Positions 25,619 through 34,293 of a stretch of 64,000 bases of DNA are shown one piece after another. The DNA lies in the NCBI GenBank assembly GCA_937923145.1, contig CALAJT010000027.1:1-64000 (forward strand), written 5' to 3'. Made by a program: the position numbers and the translations under genes. The notes beneath the pieces were generated by a model. That model saw only the letters and a program-made list of their open reading frames with translations. It was not told the origin of the DNA and made no database searches. Position 1 is the stretch's first letter, and each line of letters opens with the position of its first letter. The stretch comes from an uncultured Rubritalea sp. (GTDB lineage: Bacteria > Verrucomicrobiota > Verrucomicrobiia > Verrucomicrobiales > Akkermansiaceae).

Positions 25619-26149
25619 ATGAAGTTACTATCACTTATTCTTCTTACAACCTTCACACTTTTGACGGCCAGTAGTCTCTTTGGAAAAGGGGGGAAGCGTC
25701 CGCCTCTATCGATCACTTTTCACCTAGAAGCCAACAGTGCCGAGGGACGAAAGTTGAGCATTCCTGTAGATACTAAAATGGGTAAAAAGTTTATTCAGAA
25801 GTCTCCTACATTTTCTACTAAAGATTTTGTAGCTTACCATACATTTGTCTCACCACACCCGAATGAAAATTACGGTGTGTCACTGCAGCTAAGCAAGACC
25901 GCAGCAAAAAGACTTACTTATGTCTCTGCTGAGAATAAAGGTCGCTACATTATCGCGAACATCAACGGAGCAGTAGCAGACATGATCTACATCGATAAAC
26001 AAATAGATGGAAGAGTAATTACTATTTGGAGAAACGTAGATCCTAAATTCATCTCGATCGTGAATCCAATACTCCCTAAGATTGGCGAGACGAAAGACGT
26101 TTGGAAGAAAAGACTTAAAGCAGAAAAAAAGCTTAGAAAAAATAAATGA
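25619..26149 (+). CDS. Hypothetical exported protein
   Basis: 176 residues with a signal peptide (about 1-22, LLSLILLTTFTLLTASSLFG) and a basic C-terminus. No family recognised. Its stop overlaps the start of the M23 peptidase gene by four bases (ATGA at 26146), so the two are translationally coupled and likely act together in the periplasm. Confidence 0.75.
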   Translation: MKLLSLILLTTFTLLTASSLFGKGGKRPPLSITFHLEANSAEGRKLSIPVDTKMGKKFIQKSPTFSTKDFVAYHTFVSPHPNENYGVSLQLSKTAAKRLTYVSAENKGRYIIANINGAVADMIYIDKQIDGRVITIWRNVDPKFISIVNPILPKIGETKDVWKKRLKAEKKLRKNK

Positions 26150-27270
26150 TATCGCTAAATTTCCTTTCTAGCCTAGGTAGAGGCTTTATATACACAGCTG
26201 TTACTATCTCTTGCTCCGTAGCAGTGAGTGCTGAGCAGCCAATGGGCTTAAAGTTACCCACTGTTAATAATTATCTCTTTACGAATACGCCGCAGAAATT
26301 CTACATGTACACTTATCGGAGCTTCGGAGGAACCACTACTAAGCCATGGACTGCTGGTAAATATGGCTATGTAAGAATACTTAGAAATACCTCTGAAGGT
26401 GTTCTCGCTACCAAATTTCATGAAGGAATCGACATTCGACCTATCAAACGAGATTCTGCAGGTCGACCACTTGATCTGATCAAGTCTATTGCAAAAGGTA
26501 AAGTCGTGCACATCAGTGCCTCAGCTCGTGGTAGTAACTATGGTAGGTATATCGTGGTCGAACATAACTGGGGTAGTGGTAAGTTTTATTCACTCTACGC
26601 ACACCTGGACACAATACAGTCGACTTTGGGTCAGCAAGTAAATGCTGGAACTGTGATTGGTAAAATGGGATATACTGGAGTAGGCATTAACCGTGAGAGA
26701 GCGCATCTACACCTAGAACTTAACGTCATGACTCAGCGAGGTTATGATCACTGGCATACTCACTATTTTGGCAGTGCTAATCGACATGGAGCATATAATG
26801 GTATGAACATGAGTGGCATGGATGTCTCGAAGGCTTTGATAAAAAGCCATTCTAATAAAGGTCTGAAAATCACTCAGTTTATAAAAACTATTCCTGTGTA
26901 TTTTAAAGTTACAATCCCGAGGAGGGGAACTCTCGATGTAGCATCTCGTTACCCATGGATTAGAAAAGGAAATCATAGTGCTGCTAGCGCCTCATGGGAG
27001 ATTAGCTATTCGGCTACTGGCTTTCCATTAGCCATAGCGCCTAGTATGCGGCGTGTTAGTAAGCCAATGGTGAGCTACGTGAAGCCTACGAAATCAAATC
27101 ATAAGTATCACACCAGAGGGATTATTACTGGAAAGGGAAACTCCGCTACACTTACGTCTAGTGGACTAAAGGCGGTTTCTCTACTTACAGGAGATTATCC
27201 ACGTAAGCCAAAAGTGATCAAACCTAAGATCAGCCCTGAGGATATTCCCAAGGCTATACCTGTTGAGTGA
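26146..27270 (+). CDS. Exported M23-family metallopeptidase (LytM-like)
   Basis: 374 residues with an N-terminal hydrophobic signal (about 11-29). The M23 zinc site is complete: His92 and Asp96 in FHEGID, a further His in YAHLD (His153), and HLHLEL (His187, His189). M23 enzymes cut peptidoglycan cross-bridges. The C-terminal 170 residues have no recognised domain. Coupled to the upstream exported protein and flanked by two membrane GTPases, suggesting cell-envelope remodelling; that link is inference. Confidence 0.87.
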   Translation: MISLNFLSSLGRGFIYTAVTISCSVAVSAEQPMGLKLPTVNNYLFTNTPQKFYMYTYRSFGGTTTKPWTAGKYGYVRILRNTSEGVLATKFHEGIDIRPIKRDSAGRPLDLIKSIAKGKVVHISASARGSNYGRYIVVEHNWGSGKFYSLYAHLDTIQSTLGQQVNAGTVIGKMGYTGVGINRERAHLHLELNVMTQRGYDHWHTHYFGSANRHGAYNGMNMSGMDVSKALIKSHSNKGLKITQFIKTIPVYFKVTIPRRGTLDVASRYPWIRKGNHSAASASWEISYSATGFPLAIAPSMRRVSKPMVSYVKPTKSNHKYHTRGIITGKGNSATLTSSGLKAVSLLTGDYPRKPKVIKPKISPEDIPKAIPVE

Positions 27271-27275
27271 AAATA

Positions 27276-27291
27276 GGAGGTTTTAACCTCC
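27276..27291 (-). terminator. Hairpin between the convergent M23 and GTPase genes
   Basis: Perfect GGAGGTT / AACCTCC 7-bp stem with a two-base loop. On the minus strand it is followed by TATTTT, so it could terminate the GTPase transcript coming from 27400. No T-run on the + side. Confidence 0.5.
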
Positions 27292-27399
27292 GTCAGGCTA
27301 CTTAATCAATACTTGGGGAAGTCTTGAACCTTCTCACACGCCACTTGCGCGACTAAAGGATACTCTGAGTTGGAATGTTCTCTCATAGAAAAACATAGT

Positions 27400-29442
27400 T
27401 TAATCCTTCTGATTATGGATTTCCCAGAGATGGTTGTCTGTTAAAGGTGTGATTGATTTAAAGTTAGGTAGTTCAGGTGATGAGCTAACTTTGTGGCTAG
27501 TTTTTTCACCACTTGGGTTCCTGAAACTAACCGTAGCTGGATGGCTAGGTATGTTTCTAGGTAATCTAAAGCAATCACACGCTATGCTAAACAAGCGTGA
27601 GAGGTAAGGTAAAGTGTTATCCTTTAAAAGCGTGTCTTTAAAACTTACCATGGCAGCTGCTGATCCTCCAGCTGTAACTGCTAAGGCTATTCCACTATTG
27701 ATAGCATGGGACACAGAAGTAGCTGCGTAGAATGTAGCTCCTCCATCTACTGCAAGCGTGGCTATGCCACAAACTGCAGCTAGACCACCTAACGTACCGA
27801 GAAGAGCCTTTCCACCAATCGTGAATTTCTGCATAAGCGAAAATCCATCCCAGTAGTCCTTAGACGAAGCGTCTAACAGCTCACTGTCAAAAGTTTCTAT
27901 TGGATGTTTTTGGAAGATTAGAAATGTCTCATTCCACGCTTTTTCTAGATCAGCAACCTCAATATCAGCAGGGCACCAGCGTTGAGTTTGCATTCTTCTA
28001 GAAAGAGATTCGCTACTCGCTAATTTAATAGATCCCAGTTTCAAATGTTGTTTAAGCTCACCCTCTAGATCTTCTACTTTGTCTTTGGCGAATGATTTTA
28101 GATTGAGAGAGCCTATAAACTTTCTGGTCGAATTTAGTGCTTTGTCGAATGGCTTGGCTAGCTTAAGAGGAAGCTTTAGAGCCATTGGTGCTGTTCTGAG
28201 AATACTTTGATGTAGAGCCTCCGCAAATTCTGGTGACATGATCTGTAGTGGCTCACCAGTATTCTCATCAGTCATCATTCCTTGGCAGCTAGTAAGAAGA
28301 CCGTCGTATTTCTCGATGATTTCTAGCTCTTCTTCGCTGACCCATTTGCGGATTAGTTTGTGAGCATCTGATAGATGTGCATCGAGTTCCTTCTGGTGAT
28401 CAGCTATTTTAATGCGCTGGATTTCAGCTGTGTCTAGACTTTCTGAAAGGCTTTGAAGATCAGAGGTAGACTTACTACCTTCAGTCAGAGGGTAAAATTG
28501 TGGACCTTCTGATTTGTTAAATTTCTCGATCAGTTTCATCGGTGTGAAATGACGCCAACCTGGTCTTTCACCACGGTCTTCAATCGCATAATCAAAGGCT
28601 CCATAGACATGATCAGCGGAGATGTTGAACTGCTCTAACAGACGTGTTACATCAGAGTCATTCATGGTCAAAGCTGGCTGTCCTTTCTCAGGGCGGATCA
28701 TATTTATGAGTAAGTATAGCGGGGCAGATGCCATGCGCTTACGGAGAGCATTGAGCATTATCTCAATGAGTCTATCACGGATCGCTGCACGACTCCAGAC
28801 TACGAGAAAAGCCGAACAGACTCGTGAGGCCGCTGTGAGGAAATCTAAGCGTGGGTTGTCTGACTCTGTTAGTCCTTTTTCAGAGTCTGAAATATCGTGA
28901 GTCTGAATATCAGGGCAGTCTAGTAGACCTGCACCGAGAGTATCTAACTGAGTGTCTCCTGCAATAAGTGGGATGGAAAGTGTGTTGAGATTATCTCTGC
29001 CACTACGGTATTGTTCAGCGGCTTTTTCAGGATCAGAGTCTAGAAATTCAACTCCATCTGGGTGTGCAGTGGCGATGAGATCTAACAGTAAAGATTTATA
29101 GTTACCATCATCCAGCCACGACTGCGGAACCCAGTAGACGAATCGGTGCGTACCGGTAGCACTAGATGATCCACGCGGCACTCGTTCTTTACCTTCTGGG
29201 CTGAGAAAACTAGCTACCACACTAGATTTACCAGAGTTCAGCTGACCAGTGACAGCTAGAATAGGGTGTTTACTTAGTTTTTCTGCAGTCTTAAGACTGC
29301 GGAGCGTTGCGGAGATATCATCAGCAAGCGACGAATGACCAGCAGCTTCGATAGTCTGCTTAAAGTTGAGAGCAGATCCATCGGCTGGCCAGACAGAAGT
29401 AAGGGCTGTAGTTTCTAATGAAATCTCATCGGCTTGGGACAT
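27400..29442 (-). CDS. Large P-loop GTPase-like protein, membrane-associated
   Basis: 680 residues. G1 GQLNSGKS at 66-73; a G3-like LLDCPDIQTHD follows at about 172-182, where the usual DxPG glycine is replaced. The middle is predominantly helical (about 330-530). A hydrophobic, glycine- and alanine-rich region at about 556-615 (GGKALLGTLGGLAAVCGIATLAV, SGIALAVTAGGSAAAMV) suggests membrane insertion. Layout resembles the GTPase at 23675-25474 although sequence identity looks low. Its upstream neighbour on this strand is the deletion scar of an efflux operon. Confidence 0.68.
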   Translation of the reverse strand: MSQADEISLETTALTSVWPADGSALNFKQTIEAAGHSSLADDISATLRSLKTAEKLSKHPILAVTGQLNSGKSSVVASFLSPEGKERVPRGSSSATGTHRFVYWVPQSWLDDGNYKSLLLDLIATAHPDGVEFLDSDPEKAAEQYRSGRDNLNTLSIPLIAGDTQLDTLGAGLLDCPDIQTHDISDSEKGLTESDNPRLDFLTAASRVCSAFLVVWSRAAIRDRLIEIMLNALRKRMASAPLYLLINMIRPEKGQPALTMNDSDVTRLLEQFNISADHVYGAFDYAIEDRGERPGWRHFTPMKLIEKFNKSEGPQFYPLTEGSKSTSDLQSLSESLDTAEIQRIKIADHQKELDAHLSDAHKLIRKWVSEEELEIIEKYDGLLTSCQGMMTDENTGEPLQIMSPEFAEALHQSILRTAPMALKLPLKLAKPFDKALNSTRKFIGSLNLKSFAKDKVEDLEGELKQHLKLGSIKLASSESLSRRMQTQRWCPADIEVADLEKAWNETFLIFQKHPIETFDSELLDASSKDYWDGFSLMQKFTIGGKALLGTLGGLAAVCGIATLAVDGGATFYAATSVSHAINSGIALAVTAGGSAAAMVSFKDTLLKDNTLPYLSRLFSIACDCFRLPRNIPSHPATVSFRNPSGEKTSHKVSSSPELPNFKSITPLTDNHLWEIHNQKD

Positions 29443-29499
29443 GCAAATAAACTATGGTAGAGATTTGCAATTCGCAAGCCGAGATCTCAATATTAGAGA

Positions 29500-29761
29500 C
29501 TATTCATCAGCAGGGTGGGGAGCCTTCGCTTTAACCCATTTTCTGACCATCGTATAGAACAGTGGAGCGAACTTCTACCTTCTCAGTAGCAGTAAATCTG
29601 CCAGTGTATGTTTCTGTTAGTTTAACAGTCTTCTGGATAGCTGTTGCTACTGGCACAGGCATCGGCGGTTGCTGTTGCTTCTTAGCTTGCTTGTCGTCGC
29701 CACTGCACGAGTTAAGCACCGTAGTTGCGATGATTATGGATAATGCAAAAATTGATTTCAT
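29500..29761 (-). pseudogene. Deletion scar: efflux membrane-fusion protein start joined to RND pump end
   Basis: From ATG 29761 the frame encodes a lipoprotein signal (lipobox LNSC) and PVPVATAIQKTVKLTETYTGRF, the typical opening of an RND membrane-fusion protein, but it ends after 76 codons. At about 29561 the sequence switches, in another frame, to FYTMVRKWVKAKAPHPADE and a TAG at 29502-29500, which looks like the C-terminal tail of an RND pump. The simplest reading is one internal deletion removing most of both genes. The surviving 76-codon frame is unlikely to be functional. Confidence 0.75.
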
Positions 29762-29787
29762 AAGAATATGTATTGAGAATTGTTAGA

Positions 29788-31194
29788 TTATTTAGAACCT
29801 TTGGTAAAGCCTCCACCTAGAGCTTGAATGAGTTGAACGGTGGCTTCGAATTGACGACCACGGGTGCGGACTGCTGCACGTTTTGCAGCGAGACGCTCAC
29901 GCTGAGCATCTGCTACATCTAGGTAACTTGTGACACCTTCATCGTAACGAAGGTTAGAGAGCTCATAGGTGCGTGAGGTAGCATCTACTGATGCTTTACG
30001 GGCACCAGCTTCTGCTCTTAGAGCACTCAGACTAGCGAGAGCACTTTCGACATCGGCAAATGCTGATAGAGCAGTTTTCTGATAATTAGCCAGAGCTTCA
30101 GCACGTTGAGCTTTAGTAAGGAAGATGTTAGATTGTATTTTTTTTCCTTGGAAAATAGGTAAGGTAACAGATGGACCTATGGAGTAAAACTGGCTCGACC
30201 ATTCTAGGAATTTAGAGGTAGAAATACTGCTCGTTCCTGCACCTCCAGTGAGAGATATTTTGGGGAATCGCTCAGCTTCTGCTACACCGATACGCGCTGT
30301 AGCCGCAGCGACTCTACGCTCGGCTACCGCTAGATCTGGGCGTCTGTAGAGTAGGGCAGATGGTATACCAGATGGGATGCTCGGTAGTGACCCTGTGTAT
30401 GACGCGCCACTAATATTAAAGTTTGATGGCTGTCGACCTAGCAGAACCGCGATAGAGTTTTCTAGTTGAGCGCGTGGTCCCTTCAGTGAAAAGAGCTCAG
30501 CTCTAGCGTTGGCTAGCTCGGCATTGGCTCTGGCAGTGTCTAGTTCAGATGTTAGACCTGCATCGAGACGTTCTTGAATGATCTTTACGTTGTCCTGGCG
30601 CGAACTCACTGCACTTCTCAATGTTGCCATCTCAGCATCTAGAAATCTTAGAGCGAAATACTGGCGGGCGAGTTGTGTTTGTAAAGCCACTCTAACATCT
30701 GCTATCGCATAGTCGGCTGCTTGCACATCTGCTTTGCCAGCAGATACTAGTTTGCGAACGCGTCCCCAGAGATCAAGCTCATAGGATAGGTTTGCTCCCA
30801 CTTGGTAATTATTGAAATATTCATCTAGCTGCGAACCACCGACACTTGACTGAGTAGCCTTATCACGAGTGGCACTACCAGATGCGGTTATCTGAGGAAA
30901 TACATCTGAACGGGCTATACCTAACTGCGCCAATGCTTGCTGACGACGAGAGTAAGCGACTGCGAGGTCTAAGTTCTGTGAAAGTAGCTGATTCTGTAGT
31001 GAATTGAGTTTGCTATCCTTGAAAGCATACCACCAAGAAGGGGAAATACTGTGGTGTGAACTAGTAGCTGTCTTGTAGTTCGCTGGCGGCTGAAACTGCG
31101 GTTTCGCATAGTCAGAGCTAGAGGTTTTGAATGTGCTACAGCTGACGCTAAGAAGTGCAGTAGTTAGAGCTAGTGAACGTGATAAATGTTTCAT
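29788..31194 (-). CDS. Outer-membrane efflux lipoprotein, NodT/OprM-type
   Basis: 468 residues, normal length for the family. Lipoprotein signal with lipobox SVSC (Cys19). Two repeated OEP domains contain the conserved PSWWYAFKDSKLN opening, LSYELDLWGRVRKLVSAGKADVQA, RRPDLAVAERRVAAATARIGVAEAERFPKISLTG and SNLRYDEGVTSYLDVADAQRERL. It would form the outer-membrane channel of a tripartite pump, but the matching fusion protein and pump genes downstream are deleted, so any function needs another partner. Confidence 0.93.
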   Translation of the reverse strand: MKHLSRSLALTTALLSVSCSTFKTSSSDYAKPQFQPPANYKTATSSHHSISPSWWYAFKDSKLNSLQNQLLSQNLDLAVAYSRRQQALAQLGIARSDVFPQITASGSATRDKATQSSVGGSQLDEYFNNYQVGANLSYELDLWGRVRKLVSAGKADVQAADYAIADVRVALQTQLARQYFALRFLDAEMATLRSAVSSRQDNVKIIQERLDAGLTSELDTARANAELANARAELFSLKGPRAQLENSIAVLLGRQPSNFNISGASYTGSLPSIPSGIPSALLYRRPDLAVAERRVAAATARIGVAEAERFPKISLTGGAGTSSISTSKFLEWSSQFYSIGPSVTLPIFQGKKIQSNIFLTKAQRAEALANYQKTALSAFADVESALASLSALRAEAGARKASVDATSRTYELSNLRYDEGVTSYLDVADAQRERLAAKRAAVRTRGRQFEATVQLIQALGGGFTKGSK

Positions 31195-31226
31195 GAGTTT
31201 ATAGAGTGATAATGTAAAATTAGGAT

Positions 31227-31242
31227 TAGACTAGTCAGTCTA
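31227..31242. promoter_or_regulatory. Second TetR-type inverted repeat, before the efflux channel gene
   Basis: TAGACT-AGTC-AGTCTA, an inverted repeat whose half-site resembles the TAGACC half-site of the palindrome at 31874. It overlaps the stop of the tetR gene and lies about 33 bases upstream of the channel gene start. Confidence 0.45.
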
Positions 31243-31866
31243 GACGGTAGTTGTTTGCAGGATGTTTTCTGTAACTGGGCTAACTAGAATAGCCTCGGCG
31301 ATGAAATCCACGGCACTACGGAGTAAATCTGTCTTCTGGTGGGATAGAGCCTGAGTCACTGCTCCTATCCAAAGTGAGTTCATCATCTGAGTGGTAAGTT
31401 TCGCGCTCCTGCTAGTAGAAATTTGACCGTTCTGCTGAGCTTCCTCGATTACTTCTTCGTAGAGAGCGTTAATTCTAGAATACGCGGCAGATATCTGAAG
31501 TCTCAGCGCAGGGCTTGAAAAACTAGACTCAGAAGCGAGTTTGATCAGTAAACATGGGCACTGACCATTGTTTTCAATGAACCTACATATCTTCAACTCA
31601 AAGTGAGCGATCACTCTCTGACGTGCATCTGGCTCGATCTCACGGTTCGATAGTATCTCAGTATAATTATATACCGTTTTTTCAGTGTAATGCTTTATAA
31701 GCTCTTCTCCAAAGTGTTCTTTAGAGTTGAAATGGTGATAAAAGCATCCTTTAGCAGTCTCAGTAGCTTTGAGAATTTCATTCAAGCTTACAGATTCAAG
31801 ACTCTTGTTTAACAAAAGATCTTCAGCTCCCTCGATGATGCGAACTTTGGTGGATAAGTCAGTCAT
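31240..31866 (-). CDS. TetR/AcrR-family repressor
   Basis: 208 residues. N-terminal TetR helix-turn-helix (about 5-50: RIIEGAEDLLLNKSLESVSLNEILKATETAKGCFYHHFNSKEHFGEELI). The C-terminal ligand-binding half resembles the LfrR/TetR_C subgroup with CPCLLIKLASES. It is the first gene of the efflux locus and a perfect palindrome lies 8 bases before its start, so it likely represses itself and the channel gene in response to a small molecule. Confidence 0.92.
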   Translation of the reverse strand: MTDLSTKVRIIEGAEDLLLNKSLESVSLNEILKATETAKGCFYHHFNSKEHFGEELIKHYTEKTVYNYTEILSNREIEPDARQRVIAHFELKICRFIENNGQCPCLLIKLASESSFSSPALRLQISAAYSRINALYEEVIEEAQQNGQISTSRSAKLTTQMMNSLWIGAVTQALSHQKTDLLRSAVDFIAEAILVSPVTENILQTTTV

Positions 31867-31876
31867 ACCTGATAAT

Positions 31877-31894
31877 TAGACCGATCGGTCTAAT
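31877..31894. promoter_or_regulatory. Palindromic TetR operator
   Basis: TTAGACCGATCGGTCTAA is a perfect palindrome that continues two bases on each side (31874-31895). This is the classical form of many TetR-family operators, and it sits immediately upstream of the tetR start at 31866. Confidence 0.85.
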
Positions 31895-31934
31895 TGGCGA
31901 GTGTAAACTTGAAATGTTTATTTGGAAAACTAGT

Positions 31935-32852
31935 TTAGCTGCGAGATCTTTTCGTTATAAGTAGCAGTGAACCAAAGCACAAAAGTAGACTTGAGCTTGG
32001 CTCAGGAACTGTCCCAGTAATTTCAAAATAGTTTTGAGTTGCGGTCCAGTTGGTCTGATTGTTGTTCTGACCACGATTATCGTAGAGGTAAACCGTCCAC
32101 TCAAATCCACCAATTTCTGTACCAGCCGCGAGACCTACATCATTATAGTCCATAAGACTATTACCATTAGTGTTAGTAAATCTTTCTTTTGAACCATTTG
32201 TACCTGACACAGTCATGTTAGAGCCTACTCCTGTTGTAGTTCCTGTGGAACCTGCTATCCACCAGCCTTGAGAAGGAGAATCCTGCTCTGCAGCAGGTGA
32301 ACCTGCATTGGCAGCTTGCCACTGGCTGTATGTTCCTACAAATGGCTGTGGTGTAAAATATGAACCATCTTTTTTGAGATAGGCTAGTTCAGTATGTTCC
32401 CAAGTGATCCCTCTTGTATTGAGACTAGTGAAGTCGGTTACGAAATTTTGAATCGAGAGGTGATTTGCAAATGATAGTCTAATTGTCTGCTTGATTAGAG
32501 TACCCGGGTTATTGGACGCTCCAGTAGCATAAGTGCTGGCAAATGTTTTTGAGAAACCGTGATTTGATCTTAGACCAGTTGATGCGATTTGAGCACTGGC
32601 TACAGCTCCACTAGCATTAGATGGAATTGTAGTGTTAATGCTGATTGTAAGGTCATCCAGGTCTCCATTATCTGAAGTAAGTTCAGCACCAGTAGAGTCG
32701 TCGATAATATTGTAGCTATTAGAACCTGAGATAGCTCCGTTAGTAAATGCATACTCAGTAAAATCAAAATTTAGATTGTTGAATATTTGACCGTTAGATT
32801 GATGAGTTAACATCAAACTAATAAGAGCTAGAGGGTATACTTGTTTTTTCAT
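31935..32852 (-). CDS. PEP-CTERM sorted exported protein
   Basis: 305 residues with a signal peptide (about 1-21) and a C-terminal sorting tail: VPEPSSS, hydrophobic LLLCFGSLLLI, then basic TKRSRS. PEP-CTERM proteins are processed by an exosortase, which must be encoded elsewhere. The body is rich in Ser, Thr, Asn and Gly and beta-rich, typical of surface or extracellular-matrix proteins. No enzymatic motif seen. Confidence 0.85.
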   Translation of the reverse strand: MKKQVYPLALISLMLTHQSNGQIFNNLNFDFTEYAFTNGAISGSNSYNIIDDSTGAELTSDNGDLDDLTISINTTIPSNASGAVASAQIASTGLRSNHGFSKTFASTYATGASNNPGTLIKQTIRLSFANHLSIQNFVTDFTSLNTRGITWEHTELAYLKKDGSYFTPQPFVGTYSQWQAANAGSPAAEQDSPSQGWWIAGSTGTTTGVGSNMTVSGTNGSKERFTNTNGNSLMDYNDVGLAAGTEIGGFEWTVYLYDNRGQNNNQTNWTATQNYFEITGTVPEPSSSLLLCFGSLLLITKRSRS

Positions 32853-32969
32853 CTTGTATGGGGGAATGATTTATTTATAAATACATAATATCTCAGTTAC
32901 ATTATATATTACCTAGCGCCATAGTCAACTTAAATTGAGTTTTTAAAAGTAGCAGTGATTTTTATTATT

Positions 32970-34280
32970 TTAAAATAAATCAAGTTTTCCAGTTGAGTCA
33001 CCAACTCGTCTAGCTGAAACATCCATTAGTTCTAATAGAGATAGATATAGGTTAGTAAGTGGTGTTCCATCAGGAGCAGAGAAGTGACGATTCGATTTGA
33101 TCATATCTCTGCCTCCGCCTCCACCAGCTAGAATGATAGGCAGGTCAGTGTGATTATGCCTGTTACCGTCTCCGATACAGCTACCATAGACAACCATTGT
33201 GTTATCTAGCAAAGAACCGTCGCCTTCTTTTGTTTGTTGCAGACTATTTAAGAAGTAAGCTAGCTGCTGAGTATAAAATTGATCGATTTGAGCAATTTGC
33301 CTTAATTTGTCTGGACTGTGGCGATGGTGCGATATCGCATGGTGCCCACCATTAACTCCTAGGTTACTAAATGACTTGTTAGAGCCTTCACCAGCTAACA
33401 TAAAACTAGCGATTCTAGTGCTATCTGTCTTGAACGCGAGTGCCATGACATCAAACATAGCACAGATATGTAATTCGTAGCTATTGGGGATTCCATCTGG
33501 TTTAGCTTCTATAGGATAGAGCTCTTTAAAATTCTCAGATTTTTCTATTTTCACTTCTACTTCACGGATCGAGGTGAGGTATTCATCGAGTTTGATTCTA
33601 TCTTCTGTGCTGAGCTTTTTTTGGAGCTTCTTTGCATCTTCTCCTACGAAATCGAGTATAGATTTACGCCGAGCCTGGCGCAGTGCATCTGCTTTGAAAT
33701 CTCCTGAGCCGAAGATCTTCTCGAAGGCACTACGTGGATCATACTCAGCAGGCATCGGAGTGGATTCATCTCTCCATGAGATATTATGCTGATAGATGCA
33801 GGAATAACCAGAATCACATGAGCCAGACTTACGAGCTTTAATAGTAGATAGCTCTAGTGAGGCTAGTTTAGTATGGTGACCTATCTGGCGAGCTGCGATC
33901 TGGTCCACAGATATACCGTTACGGATATTTGATCCAGCAGTCTTCTTTGCCTGGCAGCCAGTAAGAAATGTAGCGCTAGCTCTAGCGTGATCCCCAGCAC
34001 CATCACCATTAGACTTTGCTTTATCGTGGTCTAGTCCACTGATAACCTGGATTTTTTCTTTAAATGGATTTAGAGGGGAAAGGGAAGGCGAGAGCTTAAA
34101 CGCATCGTTACTGCCCAGTGCAGGTTTCCATTCCTTCAAGTTTACACCATTAGGTATATAGACAAATGCTAACCTGGAGGGAGCCTTTGCAACAGAGCTA
34201 GCAGTAGATCCAGCTAGGGATGTCATCTGTGGCAATGAGATACTTGCAGCTAGTCCTGTTAGAAATTTTCTACGTTGCAT
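32970..34280 (-). CDS. DUF1552 domain exported protein
   Basis: 436 residues. The N-terminus MQRRKFLTGLAASISLPQM has paired arginines and looks like a Tat-type or related export signal. Family features: AFVYIPNGVNLKEW, GDHARASATFLTGC, SVDQIAARQIG, GGHHAISHHRHS, VVYGSCIGDGNRHNHTDLPIILAGGG. DUF1552 proteins occur paired with DUF1592/cytochrome proteins in Planctomycetota and Verrucomicrobiota, and that pair is present here (13-base gap). Biochemical role unestablished. Confidence 0.9.
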   Translation of the reverse strand: MQRRKFLTGLAASISLPQMTSLAGSTASSVAKAPSRLAFVYIPNGVNLKEWKPALGSNDAFKLSPSLSPLNPFKEKIQVISGLDHDKAKSNGDGAGDHARASATFLTGCQAKKTAGSNIRNGISVDQIAARQIGHHTKLASLELSTIKARKSGSCDSGYSCIYQHNISWRDESTPMPAEYDPRSAFEKIFGSGDFKADALRQARRKSILDFVGEDAKKLQKKLSTEDRIKLDEYLTSIREVEVKIEKSENFKELYPIEAKPDGIPNSYELHICAMFDVMALAFKTDSTRIASFMLAGEGSNKSFSNLGVNGGHHAISHHRHSPDKLRQIAQIDQFYTQQLAYFLNSLQQTKEGDGSLLDNTMVVYGSCIGDGNRHNHTDLPIILAGGGGGRDMIKSNRHFSAPDGTPLTNLYLSLLELMDVSARRVGDSTGKLDLF

Positions 34281-34293
34281 AGGTCGAGAGTTG

